A stretch of DNA of 22,073 nucleotides from positions 1-22,073 of the forward strand of contig SXZN01000081.1 in assembly GCA_005787865.1 (NCBI GenBank), written 5' to 3'. The translations under genes were made by a program, and so were the position numbers. The first letter of the stretch is position 1. Every line of letters begins with the position of its first letter. The DNA is from Opitutaceae bacterium. GTDB taxonomy: Bacteria; Verrucomicrobiota; Verrucomicrobiia; Opitutales; Opitutaceae. Positions 14,053-22,007 of the stretch are shown piece by piece. The notes under the pieces were generated by a model. That model made no database searches, was not told the DNA's origin, and worked only from the letters and a program-made list of their open reading frames with translations.

Positions 14053-14106
14053 GCAGTTAGTATCAGTCATGTTCCGCTGAGTTGCACTAATAATTTTTCA
14101 TTTCGC

Positions 14107-14134
14107 GCAGATTTATTTTATCCAAAAAATCTGC
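14107..14134. terminator. AT-rich hairpin after malQ
   Basis: GCAGATTT (14107-14114) pairs with AAATCTGC (14127-14134) around a 12-nt loop. On the plus strand a T-rich run (TTTAATTTTTTTT) follows; on the minus strand the downstream sequence is less U-rich. It could end yebC transcripts on plus or attenuate malQ read-through on minus. Confidence 0.4.
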
Positions 14135-14159
14135 CAAAATTTAATTTTTTTTAAAAAAA

Positions 14160-15719
14160 TCAGCGAAGAAAAAGTTGCGCGAGTTCGCGTAGATACGCCG
14201 CGGAGTTAAGATTTAATTTTTCCAGCGCAGCCGCGCGATACCGCCACTGCCAATTACCCGTGGCGCGAGCGGGGGTGTTGAAACGCGCGTTCGCGCCGAG
14301 CGCGAAAATATCGGTGAGTGGAATAATCGCGAGGCGCGCGACACTCGCGTAGCAGGTGCGAATAAAATCCCAGGAGATGTCGGTGCCCGCGACCCGGAGA
14401 TAGCGGCGGACGTGATTACGCTCCGCTTCACTCGCTGATTCATACCAGCCGCATGTCGTGTCGTTATCATGCGTGCCGGAGTAAATCACGGCATTGGGCT
14501 CAGCATTATGCGGCAGGTAATTGTTTTGGGCGTCGCCGCCCCAGGCAAATTGCAAGACGAGCATGCCCGGCAGGCCCGTCGCTTGGCGCAATTGCACCAC
14601 CGCGGGGGAAAGCACGCCGAGATCTTCTGCGATAATGCGCGCGGCCGGTAATTCGCGTTGGAAGGCACGGAAGAGATCGAGCCCCGGGCCCGAGACCCAC
14701 GCGCCAATGCGAGCATTTTGCGCAGGGAGCGGAATTCGCCAGTAGGCCTCAAACCCGCGAAAATGATCGATGCGAATAATGCCACAGCAGGCGAAGGCGG
14801 CGCGTAAGCGCGCGAGCCACCAACGATAGCCGTCCGCTTGATGGGCGGGCCAACGATAAAGCGGGTTGCCCCAAAATTGTCCGTCCGCAGAAAAATAATC
14901 AGGTGGGACGCCCGCCACCGCGAGCGGCAGAAAAGTTTTCGGGTCTAGCTCAAAAAGTTCGGGGTGCGCCCACGCATCGGCAGAATCGCCCGCCACAAAA
15001 ATCGGTAAGTCACCAATAATTTCAATGCCACGCTCACGGCTGGCGGCGCGCAGTAAGGCCCATTGACCAAAAAAAAGATATTGGGCGAACCGGCAGCTGG
15101 CCTGCGCCTCGGCGAGGCTGTGACGAAGCGGGGATTTTAAGGCGCGCCGGTAATCGCGAATTTCGGCCGGCCATTCCCACCAGGGCAATCCGCCCTGGTG
15201 CGCTTTCAGCGCGTGAAAGTAAGCGTAAGCATCGAGCCACGCCGCATTTTTTTTACAGAAAGCGGTAAAATCACCATAGGGCAGGGCTGGCCGCTTAATT
15301 TGGTATTGGCCGTAAGCCTGCTGCAACAATTGCGGTTTAATTTGGTAGAGTGCGCCATAGTCGGTGTGGTCCGCGGCCAGCGTCGCCAAAGGAGTCAGGT
15401 CCGCGACGGACAATAAGCCGAGGGGAATCAGCGCGGTCAGATCGACGAGGTAGGGATTGCCGGCGAAAGCCGAGAAGCATTGGTACGGTGAGTCACCGTA
15501 CCCCGTAGGACCAAGCGGGCAAACCTGCCAGTATTTCATTCCGGCTGCTTGCAAGAAATCCAGAAACTTAATCGCGTGGTGATCTAACACCCCGCAACCC
15601 TGCTCACTGGGTAGACTCGTTGGATGCAGGAGGACGCCGGCGGCGCGAGTTTGTAGCCAGTTAAATAACGGTGGGGCCGCTGCGGAAGTAGCCGGAATTT
15701 TATTTTTTGGTGAGACCAT
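14160..15719 (-). CDS. malQ: 4-alpha-glucanotransferase (amylomaltase, GH77)
   Basis: A 519-residue GH77 enzyme that transfers alpha-1,4-glucan segments between malto-oligosaccharides and releases glucose, acting in the cytoplasm in glycogen/maltodextrin metabolism. It begins, after about 20 variable residues, with RAAGVLLHPTSLPSEQGCG, the usual N-terminal block of the bacterial type. Catalytic residues are present: nucleophile Asp318 in RIDHFRGF, acid/base Glu365 in IIAEDLG, and Asp418 in GTHDND. WQVCPLGPTGYGDSPYQCFS (65-84), FWGNPLYRW and the C-terminal 'RFNTPARATGNWQWR' are also family marks. The length is normal for the short amylomaltase form. The start is ATG 15719, without a Shine-Dalgarno motif. 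No other glycogen genes adjoin it. Confidence 0.96.
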   Translation of the reverse strand: MVSPKNKIPATSAAAPPLFNWLQTRAAGVLLHPTSLPSEQGCGVLDHHAIKFLDFLQAAGMKYWQVCPLGPTGYGDSPYQCFSAFAGNPYLVDLTALIPLGLLSVADLTPLATLAADHTDYGALYQIKPQLLQQAYGQYQIKRPALPYGDFTAFCKKNAAWLDAYAYFHALKAHQGGLPWWEWPAEIRDYRRALKSPLRHSLAEAQASCRFAQYLFFGQWALLRAASRERGIEIIGDLPIFVAGDSADAWAHPELFELDPKTFLPLAVAGVPPDYFSADGQFWGNPLYRWPAHQADGYRWWLARLRAAFACCGIIRIDHFRGFEAYWRIPLPAQNARIGAWVSGPGLDLFRAFQRELPAARIIAEDLGVLSPAVVQLRQATGLPGMLVLQFAWGGDAQNNYLPHNAEPNAVIYSGTHDNDTTCGWYESASEAERNHVRRYLRVAGTDISWDFIRTCYASVARLAIIPLTDIFALGANARFNTPARATGNWQWRYRAAALEKLNLNSAAYLRELAQLFLR

Positions 15720-15921
15720 GGTACAAAGAGAAAACTAACGATTGTCGCTAAAGTCGTCCACCCCTGTTTAGGTGGGCTATCCGGCGAGCAGGCGCTTTTA
15801 AAATTTGGGACCGGGCGAGAAGACAGGTTGCCTGACTGGCAAGAAGTCTGCAAGTTGCGCAGGTCATATTTCCCCAGAGGAAGTTATGCCTTTCGAGCGT
15901 TAACCCCTAAAATCACCCCTT

Positions 15922-17907
15922 ATGGCCTTGCAGCAGCTGAATGATGAACAAATTAAAACTTGGTCGCGGGCACAAAAAGATGAGTGGTGGTTAAAAAATA
16001 TTTATCGCGGTGATATGCCGCAGCTCACCTTGCGGTCTGCCCTCACTGGCTTCCTCCTCGGGGGAATTTTGGCGGCGACCAATCTTTATATCGGCGGCAA
16101 AACGGGCATCACCACCGGCGTGGGGCTGACGTCGGTTATTCTGGCTTTCGCTTTTTACCGGATTTTAGCGCAGAGTGGTCTCGCGAAGGATTTTACGATT
16201 CTAGAAAACAATTGCACGCAGTCGATTGCGACCGCCGCTGGGTACATGACCTCGCCGCTTATTTCCGCTTTAGCGGCATACATGATGGTGACCGGAAAAA
16301 TTATTCCCGCGTGGCATATTCTGGCGTGGTTGGTGGTGGTATCGATTTTGGGGGTCTTGTTGGCCTTTCCGCTCAAGCGCCGTTTTATTAATGATGAACA
16401 GTTGCCCTTTCCGGAAGGCCGGGCGGCGGGCGTGGTGCTCGACGCGCTCTATCACGGGCAGGGCGATGCGGGAATGTTGAAGGCAAAATTACTCGGAGTG
16501 ACCGCGCTCTTCACCGGGTTCTACCAATTCTTGACCAGCGATGGTTGGATGAAGGTGCTGCAGTTTAAAATTCTGCGTTTAGATCGATGGGCCGGACTGC
16601 AGGCGCCTTGGACTTTGCATGAGCGCCTCGATACATATTATTACAACTTCGCCGTAAAATATCCCGCGATGATCCCGCGCATTCTGGGCACAGATATTCG
16701 CCAGCTCGGGCTGCGCGTGACGCTTGATGCCGCCATGCTGGGCGTCGGTGGTTTAATGGGTATTCGCATCGCCTCGAGCGTTATGCTCGGAGCTTTTATT
16801 AATTTTTTCATTCTCGCCCCCATTATGATTCAGCGGGGTGACATTAAGGCGTACACGGCGCCGACGGGGGTGCTCGTGCAGATCACGCGCGGGGAAATTG
16901 TCAATCAATGGGCCCTGTGGTGGGGCGTGTCATTGATGATCGTTGGCTCCATGGTCAGTTTACTGGGTAAACCTGAATTGATCCGGGGCCTCTTTAAGTC
17001 GAAGCCAGCCGTCGTGGCCGGCTCGCCGGGGTTTGATGTGCTCAAAAAAATTGAACTCCCCTTGTGGCTGTCGGCCGTGGGGGTGCCAATTTTCTGCGTA
17101 TTAGGCGCGGGCGTTTCGCATTGGTTTTTCGGAGTGCCTTGGTTGCTCGCCTTCATCTCTTTTCCGCTGATTGCCATTCTCGCGGTCATTGCGACGAACT
17201 CGATGGCGCTCACTTCGTGGACCCCGACGGGTTCGCTGGCTAAAATCACCCAATTTTCAATGGGCGCCATTGATCGGACTAATCCGGCGAGTAATTTGAT
17301 TCCGGCGGGAATGACCTCGGAGATAGCGGCGAATGCGGCTAATTTACTTTCTGATATCAAACCGGGCTACATGCTCGGGGCCAAGCCGCGGCAGCAGGCC
17401 ATCGGTCATGTGATTGGGATTTTTGCAGGCGCGCTTTCGGCCGTACCGCTTTTTTACTTACTATTTTTGCCAAAGGCAGCTGATGGCACCCGCTCAGTTT
17501 CGACGCTAGTCTCCGATCAATTTGCGATGCCGGCGGCCTTACAATGGAAAGGCGTGGCCGACCTCATTGCGAATGGGCTAAAAACCCTGCCGTCTTCAGC
17601 TATTATCGCGATGGCGGTCGCCGCGGTGGCGGCCTTGTTGATTGAGGTCACGCGAATGGTAACCAAGGGCCGTTTTCCTCTGTCGGCGGTTTCGATAGGG
17701 CTCGGCGTGGTGCTGCCGCCCGATGCCAGTTTTGCGATGTGGGTAGGGGCCTTGATTTTCTGGTGGTATGGCCGGAAAAATTCCACGCCCGGGACGAAGG
17801 GCCACACTTTCTGGGTCGAAGGCTGCGAACCGATCTGCGCTGGGCTCATTGCCGGCGCGGCCTTAGTCGGCATCGGCAACGCCATCGTTAATGTCATGCT
17901 GAACTAA
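15922..17907 (+). CDS. OPT family oligopeptide transporter
   Basis: A 661-residue polytopic membrane protein of the oligopeptide transporter (OPT) superfamily. These carriers import peptides or metal-chelate compounds with protons; the substrate here is not readable. Family marks: FLLGGILAATNLYIGGKTGI (44-63), ENNCTQSIATAAGYMTSPLI (95-114, the conserved 'Q.ia.aag' helix), and EQLPFPEGRAAGVVLDAL (159-176, the 'FP.g.A..vl' signature). About 14-16 hydrophobic helices alternate through the length, ending at the C-terminus IVNVMLN. The start at 15922 follows CACCCCTT and lacks a Shine-Dalgarno motif. The 200-bp upstream region holds two weak hairpins (CCACC/GGTGG near 15758-15776 and TTGCC/GGCAA near 15829-15842) and no gene. 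It converges with the tmRNA gene, 5 bp apart. Confidence 0.93.
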   Translation: MALQQLNDEQIKTWSRAQKDEWWLKNIYRGDMPQLTLRSALTGFLLGGILAATNLYIGGKTGITTGVGLTSVILAFAFYRILAQSGLAKDFTILENNCTQSIATAAGYMTSPLISALAAYMMVTGKIIPAWHILAWLVVVSILGVLLAFPLKRRFINDEQLPFPEGRAAGVVLDALYHGQGDAGMLKAKLLGVTALFTGFYQFLTSDGWMKVLQFKILRLDRWAGLQAPWTLHERLDTYYYNFAVKYPAMIPRILGTDIRQLGLRVTLDAAMLGVGGLMGIRIASSVMLGAFINFFILAPIMIQRGDIKAYTAPTGVLVQITRGEIVNQWALWWGVSLMIVGSMVSLLGKPELIRGLFKSKPAVVAGSPGFDVLKKIELPLWLSAVGVPIFCVLGAGVSHWFFGVPWLLAFISFPLIAILAVIATNSMALTSWTPTGSLAKITQFSMGAIDRTNPASNLIPAGMTSEIAANAANLLSDIKPGYMLGAKPRQQAIGHVIGIFAGALSAVPLFYLLFLPKAADGTRSVSTLVSDQFAMPAALQWKGVADLIANGLKTLPSSAIIAMAVAAVAALLIEVTRMVTKGRFPLSAVSIGLGVVLPPDASFAMWVGALIFWWYGRKNSTPGTKGHTFWVEGCEPICAGLIAGAALVGIGNAIVNVMLN

Positions 17908-17912
17908 TAAAA

Positions 17913-18268
17913 TGGTGGAGGTGAGGGGAGTTGAACCCCTGTGTCCCTGGCCTTCACGCGCCGCATCTACCTGTGTAGCGTCTGATTGGATCTCACCTCA
18001 GGGGCGCGATGACGCACGCTCCTCCCTCGGCCAGTCATGGTTTGAAGATACCACGGCGACGTCATGACGGCCGTCACCGTTATTCCTGCTGTCGATGCTC
18101 TTATCCCCTAGCAGGTGTCAGGGTAAGAACATGGCTGCAATTTTTAGGCAGCCAGAGGCATTTCTTCGAATGTGCCGTTTGTTTGTTTTGAAGGGGGATT
18201 AACGAGAGTCCTTCGCTCTCGACAGGCAGCTGCGCGCTCTAACCAAGGGTCGAATCCGGAACACCCCC
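17913..18268 (-). ncRNA. ssrA: transfer-messenger RNA (tmRNA)
   Basis: A 356-nt tmRNA for trans-translation, which frees stalled ribosomes and tags the nascent chain for proteolysis. The 5' end reads GGGGGTGTTCCGGATTCGAC, with the conserved GGATTCGAC D-loop region. Its first 7 nt pair (one G-U) with CACCTCC at the 3' end, followed by discriminator A and an encoded CCA. The T arm AGGGG-TTCAACT-CCCCT precedes it. The tag frame ends ACA AAC GGC ACA TTC GAA GAA ATG CCT CTG GCT GCC TAA (stop at 18146-18144), giving a tag ending NGTFEEMPLAA; the exact resume codon (ACA or AAC) is not certain. It is one piece, not permuted. Confidence 0.95.
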
Positions 18269-18457
18269 ATGAAAAAATCAAGGGTCTGATAACTAAGTAA
18301 CAGTGCAGGAGACCATTTTGTGGAGCACACCGTCAAAGAACATGATTCGCCCGACGGACCCAGCATACCGGGCAAGTCGAGGAAGGACCGGCAACGTGCC
18401 ACAATGTTGCTCAAATGCAAGCTGTCCGCGACCGGTGCTAAGGCGCTAAAAGACGGG

Positions 18458-18862
18458 TCAGATCATCTGCTCGTAACTCGCGAGCGCCGGCCAATCAGCC
18501 GCGGCTAAATCATAACTGCGTAGCTCCATCGGGGTTACCCAAGCGAGCGCTTGATGTTCAAGCGGCTGCGGCGCTGGCGAGTCACGACTGAGGACGCAGA
18601 CAAAGGGAATCATTTTGATGACCACGGTTTGGTAGTCGTGCAAAAAAGTGGGTAACGGTTGGAGCTCGGTGATTTGGCAACCGAGTTCTTCCTGGATTTC
18701 GCGAATAATGGCGGCGGCGGCGGCTTCGCCGGCTTCAACTTTTCCGCCGGGAAATTCCCATTTGTTGGGGAGATGTTTATGGGCCGGTCGTTGGGCGATG
18801 AGCAGCCGGCCATTTTTTTTGACGAGGGCGCAAACAACAGGAATGGGCGACGAGGCAGTCAT
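18458..18862 (-). CDS. MutT-type Nudix hydrolase (8-oxo-dGTP diphosphatase-like)
   Basis: A 134-residue Nudix protein. The box G-x5-E-x7-REUXEEXGU is complete: G40, E46, R54, E55, E58, E59, G61 in GKVEAGEAAAAAIIREIQEE followed by LG. The surrounding VVCALVKKNGRLLIAQRPAH and HLPNKWEFPGG are characteristic of MutT, which hydrolyses 8-oxo-dGTP to prevent A:T to C:G mutations. Substrate choice within MutT-like proteins is not certain from sequence alone. No Shine-Dalgarno motif before ATG 18862. It lies 189 bp from the tmRNA 5' end; that gap (18269-18457) shows no gene that I trust. The Ogg-type gene at the left edge would act on the same lesion but is not linked to it. Confidence 0.9.
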   Translation of the reverse strand: MTASSPIPVVCALVKKNGRLLIAQRPAHKHLPNKWEFPGGKVEAGEAAAAAIIREIQEELGCQITELQPLPTFLHDYQTVVIKMIPFVCVLSRDSPAPQPLEHQALAWVTPMELRSYDLAAADWPALASYEQMI

Positions 18863-18972
18863 GCGATCAGGTGGCCGGAGTGTTGATGGTGATGGCGTAA
18901 TGGGCAGCTTTTTTAGTTAAAAATATTGTGCCGCTCCTTGCATCAGAGCGGAGAGCCTGCCTCCATCTCGGC

Positions 18973-19677
18973 ATGGCAAAGTCGGCCGATCCCTCCTCTC
19001 AATTTGTCGCCCGCATCAGTTTCGTCGGGCACGGTCAAGGGTTGGTAAAAAATTTAGCGGGCTTCAAAAAAAAGCATCATACCGTGCCAGATGCTGTGAA
19101 TGCAGCCACCGGCGCATTTCTGGGGAAGCTTTGCCTCAGTGAATTAACCGCTGAGGTGGAACAGGTTTTTCAACGCGGGAAAGTCGCACTCAATTATAAA
19201 CGAGCTGATTTGACGCTCGCGATCACGAGTCCCACGGCCGTGCTATCGGCTAAAGATTTCACTTGGGAGCTGACCTATGCGCTCGAGGCGGAATCACCTG
19301 CGAGCTATCGTGTGACCCGCACCTTGCATAGTCTGGCGAGCGACGACTTGGTGGAACTCGCGGAATTTAATGAAGTGTTTGCGGGAATGTTTGGGGGAAT
19401 CTTGTTCACCTTAACGAAGAATGTTTCCGTCGAAGCGGTGATCGATGCGGTCGAGGCTTGTGCGGGTGAGGGCGGGCTCACGGTTCACTATCCCTCGGAT
19501 TGTCGGCACTGTGTGCTCTCAGTTGAGCAGGTCGCGGCAGAAGTGATTTGTGATGGCGCTACGCTAGAATTGCGTTTTCCCCGGTCGGGCGCACCGGCTG
19601 AATTGGTGACGGCCTTTCTCGCGGTGCGCGCGGCTTTTGCGCTGACTAAAAATCGGGTGTTGGCCGGTTTGTTATAA
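18973..19677 (+). CDS. conserved-looking hypothetical protein, unknown function
   Basis: A 234-residue soluble protein without signal peptide or long hydrophobic helix; no family was recognised. The start MAKSADPSSQFVARISFVG at 18973 is chosen because the 15 residues upstream (from 18928) look non-coding. Codon use matches neighbouring real genes. The middle has many short hydrophobic/acidic alternations (for example EFNEVFAGMFGGILFTLTKN), and YPSDCRHC carries a C-x2-C. FKKKHHTVPDAVNAATGAFL near residue 31 is basic. It is a single plus-strand gene converging on mdh, with the mdh terminator between them. No Shine-Dalgarno motif. Confidence 0.75.
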   Translation: MAKSADPSSQFVARISFVGHGQGLVKNLAGFKKKHHTVPDAVNAATGAFLGKLCLSELTAEVEQVFQRGKVALNYKRADLTLAITSPTAVLSAKDFTWELTYALEAESPASYRVTRTLHSLASDDLVELAEFNEVFAGMFGGILFTLTKNVSVEAVIDAVEACAGEGGLTVHYPSDCRHCVLSVEQVAAEVICDGATLELRFPRSGAPAELVTAFLAVRAAFALTKNRVLAGLL

Positions 19678-19709
19678 ATAAAAAAGCGGCGGTGGTTAGT
19701 CGCCGCCGC
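19676..19709 (-). terminator. rho-independent terminator of mdh
   Basis: On the minus strand GCGGCGG (19703-19709 read in reverse) pairs with CCGCCGC (19686-19692), followed by TTTTTTATTTATAA. It lies about 30 bp after the mdh stop codon. The U tract overlaps the stop region of the converging hypothetical gene. Confidence 0.8.
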
Positions 19710-19739
19710 AAATTTAGCCGTTCGAACGGATCGGCAATT

Positions 19740-20723
19740 TTAGGCAATCATGTCGGCGACAAAGGCGCGTTCTTCCACGAGCTCTTTATTGGTCGCGGCG
19801 ATCTTTGATTGAGCAAAAGCATCCATCGCGTAACCGGTAATCACTTCATAGCTGCCGGCAGTGGTGGTGCGGACGGGCATGCCGGCCCAGACGTTGGCAT
19901 CAAAGCCGTAGAGGCCTTGGGATTTTACGGCGACGGAGTGAATGGCCCCTGGCGTGACTAGGCTGCGGACATGATCGACGAGGGCATTGGCGGCGGAAGC
20001 GGCGGAGGAAGCGCCGCGGGCGGCGATGATCGCGGCGCCACGTTTGCCGACGGTCTCGCAAAAGGGGCCCTGTAGCCAAGTGTCATCATTGATAACTTTC
20101 GTAGCCGGTTGGCCCCCAATCGTCGCGTGGGCAAAGGCGGGGAACATGGTGGGGCTGTGATTGCCGTAGATGAAGATATCTTGCACGGCGGTGAGATCGA
20201 CGCCGGCTTTTTTGGCGAGTTGGCTTTGGGCCCGATTTTGATCGAGGCGAACCATGGCGGTGAAGCGCTCCGCGGGGAGGCGTTTAGCCTGACTCGCGGC
20301 GATCATGCAATTCGTGTTGGCGGGATTGCCGACGACCGCAATGCGCGCGTCAGCGGCGGCGACGGCATCAATAATCTGACCTTGGCCGATAAAAATTTTG
20401 CCATTATCTTTGAGGAGGTCTGCGCGCTCCATGCCGGGACCGCGGGGTTTGGCGCCCACGAGCAAGCACCAGTTAGCGTCTTTGAACCCGATGCTGGCAT
20501 CAGCGGTTTGTATGATGCCCTTGAGGAGCGGAAAAGCGCAGTCATCGAGTTCCATGGCGACGCCCTCGAGCGCCTTAAGGGCTTTTTCAATGGGTGCCTC
20601 GATGAGTTGAAGAATAACGGGTTGGTCAGGTCCGAACATCGCCCCGGAGGCGATCCGAAACAGCAGCGAATAACCGATCTGGCCGGCAGCGCCCGTCACG
20701 GCGACACGAATGGGGGTTTTCAT
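19740..20723 (-). CDS. mdh: malate dehydrogenase
   Basis: A 327-residue NAD(P)-dependent malate dehydrogenase interconverting malate and oxaloacetate in the TCA cycle, cytoplasmic. It is of the cytosolic/type-2 MDH group. Motifs: VAVTGAAGQIGYSLLFRIAS (8-27, Rossmann glycine loop), LLVGAKPRGPGMERADLL (87-104, mobile loop with substrate-binding arginines R94 and R100), VGNPANTN (131-138), RLDQNRA (159-165) and FIYGNHSPTMFP (184-195) with catalytic His189. An Ala/Ser-rich segment AARGASSAASAANALVDH replaces the usual 'I..rg.sSAaSAAnA' block and is normal for this type. The ATG at 20723 lacks a Shine-Dalgarno motif. It is monocistronic, with its own terminator. Confidence 0.96.
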   Translation of the reverse strand: MKTPIRVAVTGAAGQIGYSLLFRIASGAMFGPDQPVILQLIEAPIEKALKALEGVAMELDDCAFPLLKGIIQTADASIGFKDANWCLLVGAKPRGPGMERADLLKDNGKIFIGQGQIIDAVAAADARIAVVGNPANTNCMIAASQAKRLPAERFTAMVRLDQNRAQSQLAKKAGVDLTAVQDIFIYGNHSPTMFPAFAHATIGGQPATKVINDDTWLQGPFCETVGKRGAAIIAARGASSAASAANALVDHVRSLVTPGAIHSVAVKSQGLYGFDANVWAGMPVRTTTAGSYEVITGYAMDAFAQSKIAATNKELVEERAFVADMIA

Positions 20724-20838
20724 AAAGTGATTATCTTAGCAAGGGGAGCGTTGAGCGCACGGTTGAAATAGACTGGGGAGAAAGATTAAGCGGAAGCAGT
20801 TGTCGTCGACAGCGCAGCTAATTTTCGAGCGCGGCCGA

Positions 20839-21894
20839 TTACGGGAAGCGAGGGGCGAGCGCGGCGTGGATTTCGCGGACCAGTTTTTCGGTAGTCGACC
20901 AGTCGATGCACGCATCGGTAATAGAGACGCCGTAACGTAATTGGTTTTTAGGTTGAGGAAAGGACTGACTGCCTGCGCCGAGGTTGCTTTCGATCATCGC
21001 GCCGATGATCGAGGTATTGCCCGCCTGCAGTTGCGTTAGTAATTCACGCATGACCTCGGGTTGCCGCTCGGGTTGCTTGGCCGAATTATCGTGGGAGCAA
21101 TCCACCAAAATGGCTTGGCGGAGGCCGGCCTTGGTGAGCAATTGCTCGGTTTGGGTGATATGGGCGGGTGAGTAATTGGGTCCAGTGGCGCCACCGCGCA
21201 GGACGACATGGCAGTCGGGGTTACCGCGCGTGACGATCGCGGAGGCCGAGCCATCGAGGTTGATCCCGAGGAAAGTGTGCGGTTGGCTGGCGGCCTTAAT
21301 CGCATTGATGGCGGTGGCGATCGACCCATCGGTGCCATTTTTAAAACCGAGCGGCATCGAGAGGCCGGAGGCCATTTGTCGATGCGTCTGTGATTCAGCG
21401 GTGCGCGCGCCGATGGCCGACCAACAAATAAGATCGGCGATGTATTGCGGCGTAATCGGATCAAGCAGTTCAGTGGCGGTAGCTAAACCAAGATCAAGGA
21501 CATCGCGTAAAAAAGTGCGCGCGAGGCGCAGGCCGGTGGCGATGTCATGGGAGCCATCTAGGTGGGGATCCATCACGAGCCCTTTCCAGCCCACCGTGGT
21601 GCGGGGTTTTTCAAAATAAACCCGCATGACAATGAGCATGCGATCGGCGACTTCATTTTTTAACGCGGCTAATCGGCGAGCGTAAGCCCGGCCAGCTTCA
21701 AGGTCGTGGATTGAGCACGGCCCAATAATCAGCAGAAAGCGGTGATCGTCGGTGAAGATTAAGCGATGAATCTCGCGGCGGGTGCGCGTCACAAATTCAG
21801 CTTGCACCTCAGTTTTTGGTAACTCGGCTAAGAGTGCGGCGGGCGAGGGCAGCGCCCGAGTTTCGACCACATTGATGTCAGAAGTTTTCTGCAT
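20839..21894 (-). CDS. 3-deoxy-7-phosphoheptulonate synthase (DAHP synthase, type I)
   Basis: A 351-residue type I-alpha DAHP synthase (AroF/AroG/AroH family). It condenses phosphoenolpyruvate and erythrose 4-phosphate in the first step of the shikimate pathway. Motifs: LLIIGPCSIHD (54-64) with metal-ligand Cys60, RVYFEKPRTTVGWKGL (91-106), WSAIGARTAESQTHRQMASG (158-177), GFKNGTDG (183-190), HVVLRGGATGPNY (229-241), DCSHDNS (265-271) and GAMIESNLGAG (298-308). The N-terminal 30 residues carry the extension that in E. coli paralogues forms the feedback-inhibitor site; which aromatic amino acid acts here cannot be told, so no paralogue letter is assigned. ATG 21894, no Shine-Dalgarno motif. The 115 bp between it and mdh holds no gene. 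Confidence 0.95.
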   Translation of the reverse strand: MQKTSDINVVETRALPSPAALLAELPKTEVQAEFVTRTRREIHRLIFTDDHRFLLIIGPCSIHDLEAGRAYARRLAALKNEVADRMLIVMRVYFEKPRTTVGWKGLVMDPHLDGSHDIATGLRLARTFLRDVLDLGLATATELLDPITPQYIADLICWSAIGARTAESQTHRQMASGLSMPLGFKNGTDGSIATAINAIKAASQPHTFLGINLDGSASAIVTRGNPDCHVVLRGGATGPNYSPAHITQTEQLLTKAGLRQAILVDCSHDNSAKQPERQPEVMRELLTQLQAGNTSIIGAMIESNLGAGSQSFPQPKNQLRYGVSITDACIDWSTTEKLVREIHAALAPRFP

Positions 21895-21968
21895 GAACGC
21901 TCAGCTTGGGGCGGACCAGGGCCCTTGATCAAGTTCTCGCTGTGTGCTAAGAATTTGGGCAAAGAATT

Positions 21969-21998
21969 GGCCGGTCGCCTACCCCTAAGCGACCGGCC
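21969..21998 (-). terminator. hairpin terminator of the gene at the right edge
   Basis: GGCCGGTCGC (21969-21978) and GCGACCGGCC (21989-21998) form a perfect 10-bp stem with a 10-nt loop. On the minus strand it is followed by AATTCTTTG, a modest U tract. It lies 9 bp after the stop codon of the partial minus-strand ORF. The remaining 21895-21968 upstream of the DAHP synthase gene shows no feature. Confidence 0.65.
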
Positions 21999-22007
21999 GT
22001 TGCTTTC

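Noticed and set aside
18320..18508. 62-codon plus-strand ORF between tmRNA and mutT-like gene
   Set aside because: It runs into the 3' end of the mutT-like gene, has a low-complexity charged composition and no recognisable feature.
20109..20771. 220-codon plus-strand ORF
   Set aside because: Antisense to mdh, which is complete and well matched.
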